Source: UBA4729 sp038231175
Lineage (GTDB): Bacteria; Patescibacteriota; Saccharimonadia; Saccharimonadales; UBA4665
NCBI GenBank assembly: GCA_038231175.1
Contig: JBBRLU010000002.1
Coordinates: forward strand, 1-43,948
Direction: 5' to 3'
DNA length: 43,948 nucleotides
The position numbers were made by a program, and so were the translations under genes. A model generated the notes under the pieces. That model was not told the origin of the DNA and searched no databases. It saw nothing but the letters and a program-made list of their open reading frames with translations. Positions 1-7,531 of this stretch are shown here, piece by piece (within the stretch, counting starts at the first letter, position 1; every line of letters starts with the position of its first letter).

Positions 1-348
1 CAGTGTCAAAAAGATTACGAGTTTAGAGAGTTCATTAAACAGTGGAAACTCGCACAGGTTGATGGAGGTATAGGTATTAATGTAAAGACGGTTTCCGCAC
101 ATATTAGAAGGTATCTGGCGATACAATATGGAAGTGCGTGTACACTTTGCGGTTGGTCACACTTGAACATGATTACCGGAAAGGTACCGCTCGAGATAGA
201 TCACATAGACGGTGATGCTGATAACAATTGCGAAGCTAATCTTCGACTTATTTGTCCAAACTGTCATTCGCTGACACCTAGTTTTCGTGGTCTAAATAAA
301 GGTAGAGGGCGTACATGGCGCAAGCTAAAATATGTTAGAAATTCATAA
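1..348 (+). CDS. HNH endonuclease, 5' end cut by window edge
   Basis: The frame is open from base 1 to a TAA at 346-348, so about 115 residues are visible and the N-terminus lies outside the window. An internal ATG at 163 would remove half of the metal site, so it is not the start. The visible part has a CTLC pair, the core EIDHIDGDADNN, and a CPNCHSLTP segment, which together give the two zinc CxxC knuckles and the H-N-H catalytic residues. The beginning (CQKDYEFREFIKQWK) and the arginine-rich end fit the small phage-type HNH nucleases I know from tailed phages and prophages. It lies just 5' of two tRNA genes, a common place for mobile DNA. Nicking or homing activity is inferred from the family only. 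Confidence 0.8.
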   Translation, partial: QCQKDYEFREFIKQWKLAQVDGGIGINVKTVSAHIRRYLAIQYGSACTLCGWSHLNMITGKVPLEIDHIDGDADNNCEANLRLICPNCHSLTPSFRGLNKGRGRTWRKLKYVRNS

Positions 349-352
349 ATAA

Positions 353-427
353 GCCACCTTAGCTCAGTGGTAGAGCAATGGTTTTGTAAACCATCGGCCG
401 TCGGTTCAATCCCGACAGGTGGCTCCA
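353..427 (+). tRNA. trnT: tRNA-Thr (anticodon TGT)
   Basis: Full cloverleaf: acceptor GCCACCT pairs with AGGTGGC, the anticodon stem ATGGT/ACCAT encloses loop TTTGTAA with TGT at 34-36, the T-arm contains GGTTCAATCC, the discriminator is T and CCA is encoded. Confidence 0.95.
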
Positions 428-479
428 ATTTTACTTCAGCCGCGTCAGTGGTAAGATGTAACAGTTAACAAAGTAATGT

Positions 480-564
480 GCGGGGTTAGTGAAGCGGTCA
501 AACACAGCAGACTGTAAATCTGCCCTCTCCGAGTTCGTAGGTTCGAATCCTACACCCCGCACCA
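480..564 (+). tRNA. trnY: tRNA-Tyr (anticodon GTA)
   Basis: Acceptor GCGGGGT pairs with ACCCCGC. The anticodon stem GCAGA/TCTGC encloses CTGTAAA, giving GTA. The long variable arm is typical of bacterial class II tRNA-Tyr. The discriminator is A and CCA is encoded. It lies 52 nt after tRNA-Thr and probably shares its transcript. Confidence 0.95.
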
Positions 565-570
565 ACAAAA

Positions 571-595
571 GAAGCCCGCTTAAGGGGCTTTTTTT
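571..595. terminator. Bidirectional intrinsic terminator
   Basis: AAGCCC (572-577) pairs with GGGCTT (585-590), followed by a T-run on the plus strand and, read on the minus strand, by CTTCTTTT. It ends the tRNA transcript. The stop codon of the minus-strand LOV gene (580-582) lies in the loop, so that gene uses the same hairpin. Confidence 0.75.
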
Positions 596-1080
596 AGTTT
601 CTCGATTTCGTTTCTTAAACCTAACAATTGTAACTCTCTATCGACCATCATGACATTGACCTGCTCTAATTGTTCGACGGTTTTAGTCAGGCTGGCGAGC
701 ACATTGTGGGCGGTTGTGACATCTTGCATTACCCCTAAATACCTAATGATCCTGCCGTCGTCTTCTACGATGGGAACGACCGATAGTTCATTCCAAAACA
801 TACTGCCGTCTTTACGGTAATTCTTTATTATAACTTTGCATCCTTCGTGCCTGTGGACTGCTAGCCTCAGCTCTGCTAAACCACTCTGGCGAGTGTCCTT
901 GCCTTGCAGGAAGCGGCAATTTCGTCCCAACAATTCCTGGCGGCTATAGCCAGTGAGAGTTTCAAATGTCCTATTAACGTCAATGATTGGATTATCAGGC
1001 TGGTTGGGATCAGTAATAACTACCCCGTTTAAAGTGTGGTCGAAAGCTCTAGCTCTAATTTCTGGTAGAATATTACTCAT
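580..1080 (-). CDS. Short LOV-domain blue-light photoreceptor
   Basis: A 166-residue soluble protein made of one PAS/LOV domain (about residues 10-125) and a C-terminal coiled coil (about 128-164). The flavin-adduct motif GRNCRFLQG is intact with Cys55, and the FMN-binding asparagines are present in NYRKDGSMFWN (Asn87, Asn97). By family knowledge, blue light would form a Cys-FMN adduct and change coiled-coil dimerisation. No kinase, DNA-binding or EAL/GGDEF output is attached, so it is a short LOV protein that must act through a partner. The residue normally Gln on the last beta strand (GVQxD in other LOV domains) is Met118 here (GVMQD). It ends in a terminator shared with the tRNA transcript. 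The start ATG follows a weak GGGG ribosome site. Confidence 0.88.
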   Translation of the reverse strand: MSNILPEIRARAFDHTLNGVVITDPNQPDNPIIDVNRTFETLTGYSRQELLGRNCRFLQGKDTRQSGLAELRLAVHRHEGCKVIIKNYRKDGSMFWNELSVVPIVEDDGRIIRYLGVMQDVTTAHNVLASLTKTVEQLEQVNVMMVDRELQLLGLRNEIEKLKKAP

Positions 1081-1177
1081 AATAACCCCATTGCTGAAAC
1101 TATATCAAATATAGTCTCTTGCAGGTCACCATGCAACGAGATAAATATCACATAAAATACATGCAGCAATCTCGGTG

Positions 1178-1206
1178 TTGGTTATTAACTGCAGATTTGG
1201 TACAAT
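1178..1206 (+). promoter_or_regulatory. Promoter of tRNA-Thr(GGT)
   Basis: TTGGTT, a 17-nt spacer and TACAAT preceded by TGG (extended -10), placed 15 nt before the tRNA. It fits a housekeeping sigma-70 promoter. Confidence 0.65.
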
Positions 1207-1221
1207 CGACAGGGTAAAGTT

Positions 1222-1296
<75 letters not shown>

Positions 1297-1462
1297 TCAA
1301 GGCTAGAATATTATTGTTGACAACATGTGTGTTATGGATTATCATAAGCAGTATTAAGACGTAAATCCACAAGAAATACGCTTAAAACAAACAGGATCGT
1401 CGTTCTTAAAACAATACGGAACACCAACGATATCGACCACTTCTTGCAAGAAGAAAAACTTA

Positions 1463-1492
1463 AATAGCGGCCAGATCAGCCGCTATTTTTGT
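1463..1492. terminator. Intrinsic terminator
   Basis: ATAGCGGC (1464-1471), a 7-nt loop, GCCGCTAT (1479-1486), then T5. It can end the tRNA-Thr transcript on the plus strand. The minus-strand hydrolase remnant ends inside its 3' arm. The 166 bases between the tRNA and this hairpin contain no gene I can support. Confidence 0.7.
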
Positions 1493-2271
1493 TTTATGTG
1501 GCGTTGTAACGTGAAACTGACGATCGACGGATCATCGAAGGACAGTAAGTGCTCGGCTATAGCGCTCTGCAGGCAGCTGACGCCAGCCTCCGCCAAGTAG
1601 GTATGATTAGTGGCCGGACAATAGACGTCTTTACCGCCAAAGATAGCGCTGCAGGGTATTGTGGCGCTAAGTTTAGCCCACTGGTCAGCAGTCTGCTGCA
1701 TGGGCTCAAGCAGCCAGGTCATGGTCTGGCGCATACCTAAATAGCCGCGAGGTAATTGATCGCGGACTAACTCGGCGGCAGCCATCCGAATAGAGTATCT
1801 CGTAATGACATCACGCGAGACCAAAAAAGCGCATGAGCGTATGATAGGCAATCTTCCTGAAGAAATAGCGGCTAGGACTATGCATCAGCCGGCATACCGT
1901 CTTATACAGCAATCCGATACTAGGCCTCAGGGCGGGTGCTAAGAGCGTCAGCGACGACACTGGGTTCCCGGCTAAGGCATACTCGGCCGACCGGCCATGG
2001 CTCAGTAAGTCAAGTAGATAGACATTGAAGTCATCGAGTTTCGAAATCAGGGTCAGCCAGTTGAAGGAGTTTCCGCCAAGGGCATGGAGCGCTACCAGAT
2101 CGGCAGCCTAGACCCCTTGGCTGGGATAAAATGGTAGTGCGTGCCGCTAGGGGTAGTCCGACAATCGAGCTGATATTCAGGCTGTTTTACATAGCTCTCG
2201 AACGGTACGTCAGTGTCGAGCTGCAGCTGATTAATCCGGTCTAGTAAGTGGCAGGCTTTTGCGCTGGACAT
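1483..2271 (-). pseudogene. Decayed alpha/beta hydrolase
   Basis: Three pieces of one alpha/beta hydrolase lie in three different reading frames. The N-terminal piece runs from an ATG at 2271 to about 2100. The middle piece (about 2101-1826) contains the oxyanion region ALHALGGNSFNW and LLSHGRS. The C-terminal piece (1851-1483) contains the late acid region IFGGKDVYCP and the histidine region AEHLLSFDDP. Frameshifts lie near 2100 and at an A6/T6 run at 1823-1828. Between HGRSAEYALAGNP and VSSLTLLAPAL the section that should carry the GxSxG nucleophile elbow is missing, so this is more than a sequencing slip and the enzyme would be dead even with the frames repaired. Original substrate unknown. 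Confidence 0.8.
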
Positions 2272-2309
2272 ATGCCTTTAGTATAAAGCCTATAAATATC
2301 CTGGCTAGA

Positions 2310-2338
2310 GTTTACATATAATAGCCAATCTGTTAGGA
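2310..2338 (+). promoter_or_regulatory. Possible rpmG promoter
   Basis: TTTACA, 17 nt, TAGGAT in the AT-rich space before rpmG. The -10 match is modest. I see no clear Shine-Dalgarno site before the rpmG ATG. Confidence 0.35.
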
Positions 2339-2372
2339 TGATAGTAATAAAGTTTTAGAAAGTTATATTCTT

Positions 2373-2573
2373 ATGGCCAAAAAAGGCGACAAGCGCAAAA
2401 TTATCGGTATGGTGAGCGAAGCGACTGGCGAGCGCATCTATTACACTACCAAGAACACTATGAATACCCCCGAAAAGCTGTCACTGAAGAAGTACAGCCC
2501 CAAGCTTCGCAAGCACGTTGTCTTTACCGAGACCAAGAAGAACCTTGGCCGCAACGAAGCTCCTAAACGCTAA
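2373..2573 (+). CDS. rpmG: 50S ribosomal protein bL33
   Basis: 66 residues with the bL33 signature YYTTKNTMNTPEKLSLKKY followed by RKHVVFTETK, a component of the 50S subunit near the E site. The family usually has 50-55 residues, and this one has a short basic C-terminal extension (KNLGRNEAPKR). It is the zinc-free (C-minus) form with no cysteine at all. It is monocistronic and closed by a strong terminator. Confidence 0.93.
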   Translation: MAKKGDKRKIIGMVSEATGERIYYTTKNTMNTPEKLSLKKYSPKLRKHVVFTETKKNLGRNEAPKR

Positions 2574-2589
2574 GTTGTCAGCCCAATAT

Positions 2590-2621
2590 AAAAAACTGCA
2601 GCCTGTGAGCTGCAGTTTTTT
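2590..2621. terminator. Bidirectional intrinsic terminator
   Basis: AAAAAACTGCAGC pairs with GCTGCAGTTTTTT around a 6-nt loop. It serves rpmG on the plus strand and the glucan operon (ending at 2635) on the minus strand. Confidence 0.88.
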
Positions 2622-2634
2622 ATTGTTACCAAGT

Positions 2635-4557
2635 TTAGTCCTTAGCTAGATCGAGGATCGTGTTGATCATCTCGGCGTGGCTCCAGACCAGTGGCGTGAC
2701 GCCGACCGGTACGGCCGTAGCCGGGTCAAATTGCTCACCTAAGACACCGCTGGGTAGTTCGCGGTCGAGCGCCCATTGTAATAGCGGCTGGGCTTTATCA
2801 AAGTCACCTAAGCTGGCGTAATACTGGGCCAACCACAGGGTGCTGACGATCCACGGATTACCCTTATACTCGCGCTTGGTTAAGAAGTAATTATCATTTT
2901 CGTAGCGCAGTACGCCACCACTCGGGGATTGGTTCAGGATGCGTTCTTCGACATGTTTAGCGGTGCTGACAAGCCGTTCGTCGTCGAGCTTGAGTCCGGC
3001 GTACATATAAGGGCCGTAGAGGTTGGAGATATCGAGCGTATTGTCGTACTCGATAGTGCCGTCGGTCTGCAGCAGGAAACCTTTGACGAAGTAGCCATCC
3101 TGGTGGTAGAGCTTACCTAGGTTGTCACGGATACCGTCGGCCGCCCGTTTCCAGCGGATACTATCGTCGGGGGCTTCCATGACAACGGCTAATTTAGCCG
3201 CCGCCTGCAGACCGGCGATGACCGTACAGACGGTATAGGTACTGGTTAGGAACTTCTCTTCCCACAGATCGTACGTGGCGTGCGGTAAGCCGGTTTCGTC
3301 GTCTATGAACTGAGCCATGAAGTTGGCGCAGGGGGCGATGAAGCTGTGGTACATGCTCTCGACCAGCTCGATATCTTTACTGGTTTCATAATATTCACCG
3401 ATGATAAAGACCACCGAAGCCGTTTCGTCTTCCTGGATAGCCAGCTCCTTGCGCCGGCCATGGACCAGCGGGTGCCAGGTCGAGCCGATGGCCCGGTCCG
3501 GCTGGTATTTATGCATCAGGTAGCCGTCCTTGTGCATGGTATCGCGGGCGAAGGCGAAGAACTGGCGGGCTTCGTGGAAGTGTCCGAGCCGGATCAAAGG
3601 CCACAAGGCATAGGCGGCGTCGCGGGGCCAGCAGTAACAGTAGTAATCACGGCCATAATTGAAGATGCTGGAATCGCCGCTGGCCAATACCGAGCCCCGA
3701 TTGTCGCAGTGGGCCTTCACGACTAACAGGCTGTGCTGCAAGCTCCGCAGATGGTCGACCGGCAGGTTGACGTCACCTTCGGCCAGCCACTGCTGCCAGT
3801 GGGCGCGGACTTTCGGTAGATGATCGGTCATATCCTTTTGTTTAAAATGATTGTGGACCAATTGGGCGTCGCTCTGACTGCTGGCGGCTACGATCCAATA
3901 GTTGACCAACGTCGTTTCGCCAGGATCAAGATGGCGCTGAAAGCGGATGACGCTGTCGACGCCGCCATGCTCGACGGCGTTGTCCGATAAAACGCCGTCC
4001 TCGGCGTCCTTGAAGGTGCCGGCTTTACCTTCGATGCCGTAACTGCCGACGGCGTACTGGTCGAAGTCGCCACCATCATTGAACTTACCGGCAATCAGTA
4101 AACAATAGCGGCCTTTATAGTCGAGCAGGTAATGCTCGTCAGGGACGTAGAGGGCGGTATCGGCCCGGCCGTCGCGCGAGATTTCGAAGACCTGGTGCAT
4201 GAACAAGCGCACGTCGCGGGCCGTATCGGCTTGGTTAGTAATTGAAATGTGGCGGATAAAGGCGTTATGTTCAGAATCTATAAAATCTTTGAGGTGGACG
4301 GTTAAGCCTAGTTTATCGGAGTGTAGGTGGATGTCGGAAATAAGGGCATCATCTTCAAAATTAACCTCAGCCGACCAACTGCCATTGTCGGTCCAGCTGA
4401 ACTGACCATCGACCCACAAGCCGATCTTGTGCTGACTGGAACGGGCGTTAGTTAGATTCTCGAGCCCGACGTAGGGATAATAAAAGTCGTGGACTAAGCC
4501 GTTTTCGTCGAGTCCGACGAATAACTGGCCGTTACTAAGCACTACTGGTCGTCCCAT
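2635..4557 (-). CDS. GH15 glucoamylase-like glycoside hydrolase
   Basis: 640 residues, the usual length of prokaryotic GH15 enzymes. An N-terminal beta-sandwich (about 1-250) precedes an (alpha/alpha)6 barrel (about 265-640). The GH15 substrate-site motif CWPRDAAYAL is at 309-318. The general acid is in YDLWEE (Glu433/434) and the general base in GEQFDP (Glu608). The family releases glucose from non-reducing ends of alpha-1,4 glucans, or acts on trehalose in some members. No signal peptide is seen, so it should act in the cytoplasm. It is the last gene of a three-gene minus-strand operon, 26 nt after the GH57 gene, which supports a role in alpha-glucan turnover. Confidence 0.9.
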   Translation of the reverse strand: MGRPVVLSNGQLFVGLDENGLVHDFYYPYVGLENLTNARSSQHKIGLWVDGQFSWTDNGSWSAEVNFEDDALISDIHLHSDKLGLTVHLKDFIDSEHNAFIRHISITNQADTARDVRLFMHQVFEISRDGRADTALYVPDEHYLLDYKGRYCLLIAGKFNDGGDFDQYAVGSYGIEGKAGTFKDAEDGVLSDNAVEHGGVDSVIRFQRHLDPGETTLVNYWIVAASSQSDAQLVHNHFKQKDMTDHLPKVRAHWQQWLAEGDVNLPVDHLRSLQHSLLVVKAHCDNRGSVLASGDSSIFNYGRDYYCYCWPRDAAYALWPLIRLGHFHEARQFFAFARDTMHKDGYLMHKYQPDRAIGSTWHPLVHGRRKELAIQEDETASVVFIIGEYYETSKDIELVESMYHSFIAPCANFMAQFIDDETGLPHATYDLWEEKFLTSTYTVCTVIAGLQAAAKLAVVMEAPDDSIRWKRAADGIRDNLGKLYHQDGYFVKGFLLQTDGTIEYDNTLDISNLYGPYMYAGLKLDDERLVSTAKHVEERILNQSPSGGVLRYENDNYFLTKREYKGNPWIVSTLWLAQYYASLGDFDKAQPLLQWALDRELPSGVLGEQFDPATAVPVGVTPLVWSHAEMINTILDLAKD

Positions 4558-4583
4558 TCAGTTATCTCCCACTAAAATTGTCA

Positions 4584-5792
4584 TTATACGGCCACGCCCT
4601 TTTCGCTCAAGCGGAATTTCAGGTCGTGGAAGGCGTTCATGAAGTTTATATAAGCCTCGTAGGGTGTTTTATAAGGGCTGAAGTAGGCATGGATGTCGCC
4701 GTCGTTGAAGTATTTGGTACACATATAGTAGAAGTGGTCGCTGGTCTGCAAGCGGCGCCAATCTTCAATGAGTAATAAGTCATCGGTTTGAATGATGTCG
4801 CTCTGCAGGTCGTAGAGCGCCTGGATCGAGCCGGTCTGCATGGCATTACCGAGCCAGGCTGACAGGTCGCGTTCGGTGTCGGCCCAGGTCATTGTTTGTG
4901 GCACGTCGACGACGTCGACCGGCTGGTTGCTGTCGATCACTTCTGACACCGTCATGAAAGTGTGGTGCTCGTTCTTGAGCCATTCACCAGGTAAGTGCGA
5001 CAGGAAGCCGAAGATACCGGATTCTTCCCACTGGTGTTCGCCGAAGGTTTCGTAGTCCATGAACAGGTTGAAATTGGTGGCCGTCTGGTCGTCGGCCAGC
5101 CAGCCGGCAAACTTATCAGCGGTCAGTGGCCACTCACTCCACTCGTGATCGCCAAAACGGAAGGCGATGTCATCGCTCAATTTATAATTCTTCATCAGCA
5201 AGGCGATGTTGTCGGTGTAGCTGGGGCGGTAGACGTGGTTGGGGCTGCGCCAATCAAGGATCGGGTCCCAGCCTTCGGCCAGAATACCTTTGTAACCGGC
5301 TTTATCGGCCCAGTAGGCGACATCGTTGTTGTAGCACAATTCGGTGTTACGGAAGACTTGCGGCGTCTGACCGAATAATTCCTGGACCTTACGCTTGTGC
5401 ATATCGACCTGAATCTCAAATTCGGACCGCGAGTAAAAGAAGGCTAGGCTGTGATGGTAGGTCTCGGCCACGATCTCTACGCGGCCGGTGGCACATAATT
5501 CCTGGAAGGAACGCAAAGCCTCGGGCGACCATTTTTCCAACTGCTCAAGGACGGTGCCGGTAATCGACAGACTGAGCTTGAACTGCGGATTGTCGTTGAG
5601 TAACTGCAGCAGCCGGGCATTGGTCGGTAGGTAGGACTTTTCGGCTACCTTTCTCAGGATCCGCTCATTACTTTCCTGGTCCTCATAGGCGGCGTCGAAA
5701 TAATCATGATTTACCGCCGTATCAAAGATCGTATAGTGCCTGACCCGGTACGGTTGATGGACGTGGAGGTAGAGGACGATGGCCTTACTCAT
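4584..5792 (-). CDS. GH57 family alpha-amylase/glucan-acting enzyme
   Basis: 402 residues with the GH57 motifs: HVHQPY at 10-15, the nucleophile region FRNTELCYNN with Glu151, and DYETFGEH with the acid/base Asp246. GH57 members are retaining alpha-glucan hydrolases, branching enzymes or 4-alpha-glucanotransferases; sequence alone does not settle which. No export signal. Its start overlaps the end of the upstream glycosyltransferase by 4 nt (ATGA), implying translational coupling. Together with the GH15 gene it suggests intracellular glycogen-like glucan remodelling. Confidence 0.9.
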   Translation of the reverse strand: MSKAIVLYLHVHQPYRVRHYTIFDTAVNHDYFDAAYEDQESNERILRKVAEKSYLPTNARLLQLLNDNPQFKLSLSITGTVLEQLEKWSPEALRSFQELCATGRVEIVAETYHHSLAFFYSRSEFEIQVDMHKRKVQELFGQTPQVFRNTELCYNNDVAYWADKAGYKGILAEGWDPILDWRSPNHVYRPSYTDNIALLMKNYKLSDDIAFRFGDHEWSEWPLTADKFAGWLADDQTATNFNLFMDYETFGEHQWEESGIFGFLSHLPGEWLKNEHHTFMTVSEVIDSNQPVDVVDVPQTMTWADTERDLSAWLGNAMQTGSIQALYDLQSDIIQTDDLLLIEDWRRLQTSDHFYYMCTKYFNDGDIHAYFSPYKTPYEAYINFMNAFHDLKFRLSEKGVAV

Positions 5793-6988
5793 AGCGCGAC
5801 CTCAAGGTGCTCTTTATACAGCTGCTCGACTTTATCACTGGCGCTGTCCCAGCTCAGGCGGGCATACTCTTGATAGGCGTTAGCCTGCAGGGTGTCGCGC
5901 AGATCGTCGTTCTGGACCACAGCCGCAATCTGGGTGGCCATTTCCTGGATATCCCAGAAATTGACCTTCAGACAATTGGTTAGAATTTCGCTGACGCCCG
6001 ATTGGTGCGTGACCAGCGCCGGTGTGCCGTAGCCGATGGCCTCCAAAGGGGTCAAGCCGAAGGGCTCAGAAATCGACGGCATAACGAACAGGTCGGCAAT
6101 ACCGTAAGCATCGCGCCAGCGTTTGCCGCGCTGAAAATCGGTAAATAAGACATTCTGACCGATGCCGAGGTCGGCCGCCAGCGTCAATAACTCATAATAT
6201 TGCTCGCCGCTGCCAACGATCAGGAACATCGTCTTGGGGTGACGCTCGATGACTTCTTTAGCCGCCTGCAACAAGTTGGGCAGCCCTTTTTGGATGGTCA
6301 AGCGGCCGATGTTGACGACTACCCGGTAGCCCAGGGCTTTCATAGCCTCCAGGTAACGGTAGGAGTTATCGGTGTCGAGCGGTACCAAGTCGGCCGGTTC
6401 GATGCTGTTATGGACAACCTCGATCTTATTTAAAGGAATATGGTACTCGCGGTGAATGATTTGTCTGGTATGCTGGCTGACGGCAATGATGCGGTCGGCG
6501 GCGTGCATGGCCAGGTCTTCGATCTCATGGACCAGCGGGTTGCCGCGGCCACCGGCGCGGTCCGACTCGACGGAGTGGACGTGCAGGATAATGGGGCAGC
6601 CTTTGGCTTCTTTGGCGCGCAGGGCGGCCCGGAACGTCAGCCAGTCGTGGGCGTGGACGATGTCGAACTCAGTGGTCTCGACCAGTTTGGCGACGGCCTG
6701 TTCGTACAGTCGTACCTGGGCGTAGATATCCAGGTGTTCTTGGCTGCCGTCTTCTAGGACATATTTATAACTGTCGTAGGCGATACCGGAGCGGATGACT
6801 TCGGCAACCCCCTGGGGGTGAGCAGCCGTAACGTCCATGAAGTCGATGCCGTGATCGGCCCGGTAGGGAACTACGAATTCGATGTCAAGATCTTTTTTTG
6901 AGAGGGATTTACAGAGCTGATAACAGGCTATCCCGAGGCCACCACTATTGTTAGGAGGTAACTCCCAGCCGAGCATTAAAACTTTCAT
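5789..6988 (-). CDS. GT4-type glycosyltransferase (glycogen synthase-like)
   Basis: 399 residues with a GT-B fold. The N-terminal MLGWELPPNNSGGLG is the glycine-rich acceptor/donor loop of starch/glycogen-synthase-like GTs, and the E-x7-E motif is in EPFGLTPLE near residue 311-319. As the first gene of the operon with GH57 and GH15 it probably elongates an alpha-glucan from a nucleotide sugar, but a different acceptor is possible. An AGAGGAAG purine stretch lies directly before the ATG. A candidate promoter lies at 7042-7073. All glucan genes are on the minus strand. Confidence 0.85.
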   Translation of the reverse strand: MKVLMLGWELPPNNSGGLGIACYQLCKSLSKKDLDIEFVVPYRADHGIDFMDVTAAHPQGVAEVIRSGIAYDSYKYVLEDGSQEHLDIYAQVRLYEQAVAKLVETTEFDIVHAHDWLTFRAALRAKEAKGCPIILHVHSVESDRAGGRGNPLVHEIEDLAMHAADRIIAVSQHTRQIIHREYHIPLNKIEVVHNSIEPADLVPLDTDNSYRYLEAMKALGYRVVVNIGRLTIQKGLPNLLQAAKEVIERHPKTMFLIVGSGEQYYELLTLAADLGIGQNVLFTDFQRGKRWRDAYGIADLFVMPSISEPFGLTPLEAIGYGTPALVTHQSGVSEILTNCLKVNFWDIQEMATQIAAVVQNDDLRDTLQANAYQEYARLSWDSASDKVEQLYKEHLEVAL

Positions 6989-7041
6989 CTTCCTCTTTTT
7001 TGCGCTATTTGAATTTTTTAAACCACAACCGCAATACCCAC

Positions 7042-7073
7042 CAAGTGTACCTCTTAAGCTGGCCGCCGGTCAA
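7042..7073 (-). promoter_or_regulatory. Candidate promoter of the alpha-glucan operon
   Basis: Minus strand TTGACC (7073-7068), 18-nt spacer, TACACT (7049-7044), about 55 nt before the GT4 start. Confidence 0.45.
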
Positions 7074-7142
7074 GTTTTCTTAACAACAAAAAACCGTAAA
7101 ATATCTTACAATGGCCAACCCCACAAGATTCATAAAAGTGAT

Positions 7143-7526
7143 ATGATAAATTTAATGTATAAACTGAATCTGACGGATGAATGTAGTATCAGAATAATGA
7201 CAGCCCAGGGTTGGCTAGAAGCTAATTTTGATGCCGTGAGCGCTAACCTGACCATAGAAAGATATGAAGTCTTGAGCTCACAGCGCCATCAGGGTCATGG
7301 TAAACAGCTTCTCCGTTTGGCGCTCGTCGAAGCCCGCTTGCTAGAGGCCGGGACTATCTCCGGCGATATTACCAGCCGCGAATCACTGCAAGCGGCTCGG
7401 ACTGTTTTTGGCGAGCAGTCCTTAAAGATAAAAGCTAGCGGCCAATTCGAGCAAGACAAGCGCCCCTATCACCTACGCTTCGGGACCGAAGCGACACTGC
7501 TGTTCCAATTACCTGAGACGGCATAG
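7143..7526 (+). CDS. Small GNAT-like acetyltransferase
   Basis: About 127 residues from the ATG at 7143 (another ATG at 7155 is possible). A longer in-frame ORF from 6948 would run into the divergent GT4 gene and its promoter region, so it is rejected. The segment YEVLSSQRHQGHGKQLLRL matches the acetyl-CoA pyrophosphate loop of GNAT proteins (R/Q-x-x-G-x-G/A). The rest is poorly conserved, and I cannot name the substrate. It ends 5 nt from the end of the convergent helicase gene. Confidence 0.55.
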   Translation: MINLMYKLNLTDECSIRIMTAQGWLEANFDAVSANLTIERYEVLSSQRHQGHGKQLLRLALVEARLLEAGTISGDITSRESLQAARTVFGEQSLKIKASGQFEQDKRPYHLRFGTEATLLFQLPETA

Positions 7527-7531
7527 ATGTA

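Noticed and set aside
163..348. Complete small protein from the ATG at 163
   Set aside because: The frame is open to base 1 and the upstream part holds the first zinc knuckle and typical HNH family sequence, so it is a truncated longer gene.
1320..1462. Short open stretch ending just before the terminator at 1463
   Set aside because: It reads as a Lys/Thr/Asn-rich peptide but has no ATG, GTG or TTG with a ribosome site and no match I know.
3346..3726. Antisense ORFs over the GH15, GH57, helicase and ThyX genes
   Set aside because: They mirror GC-rich codons of strongly supported genes, and show no domains or ribosome sites.
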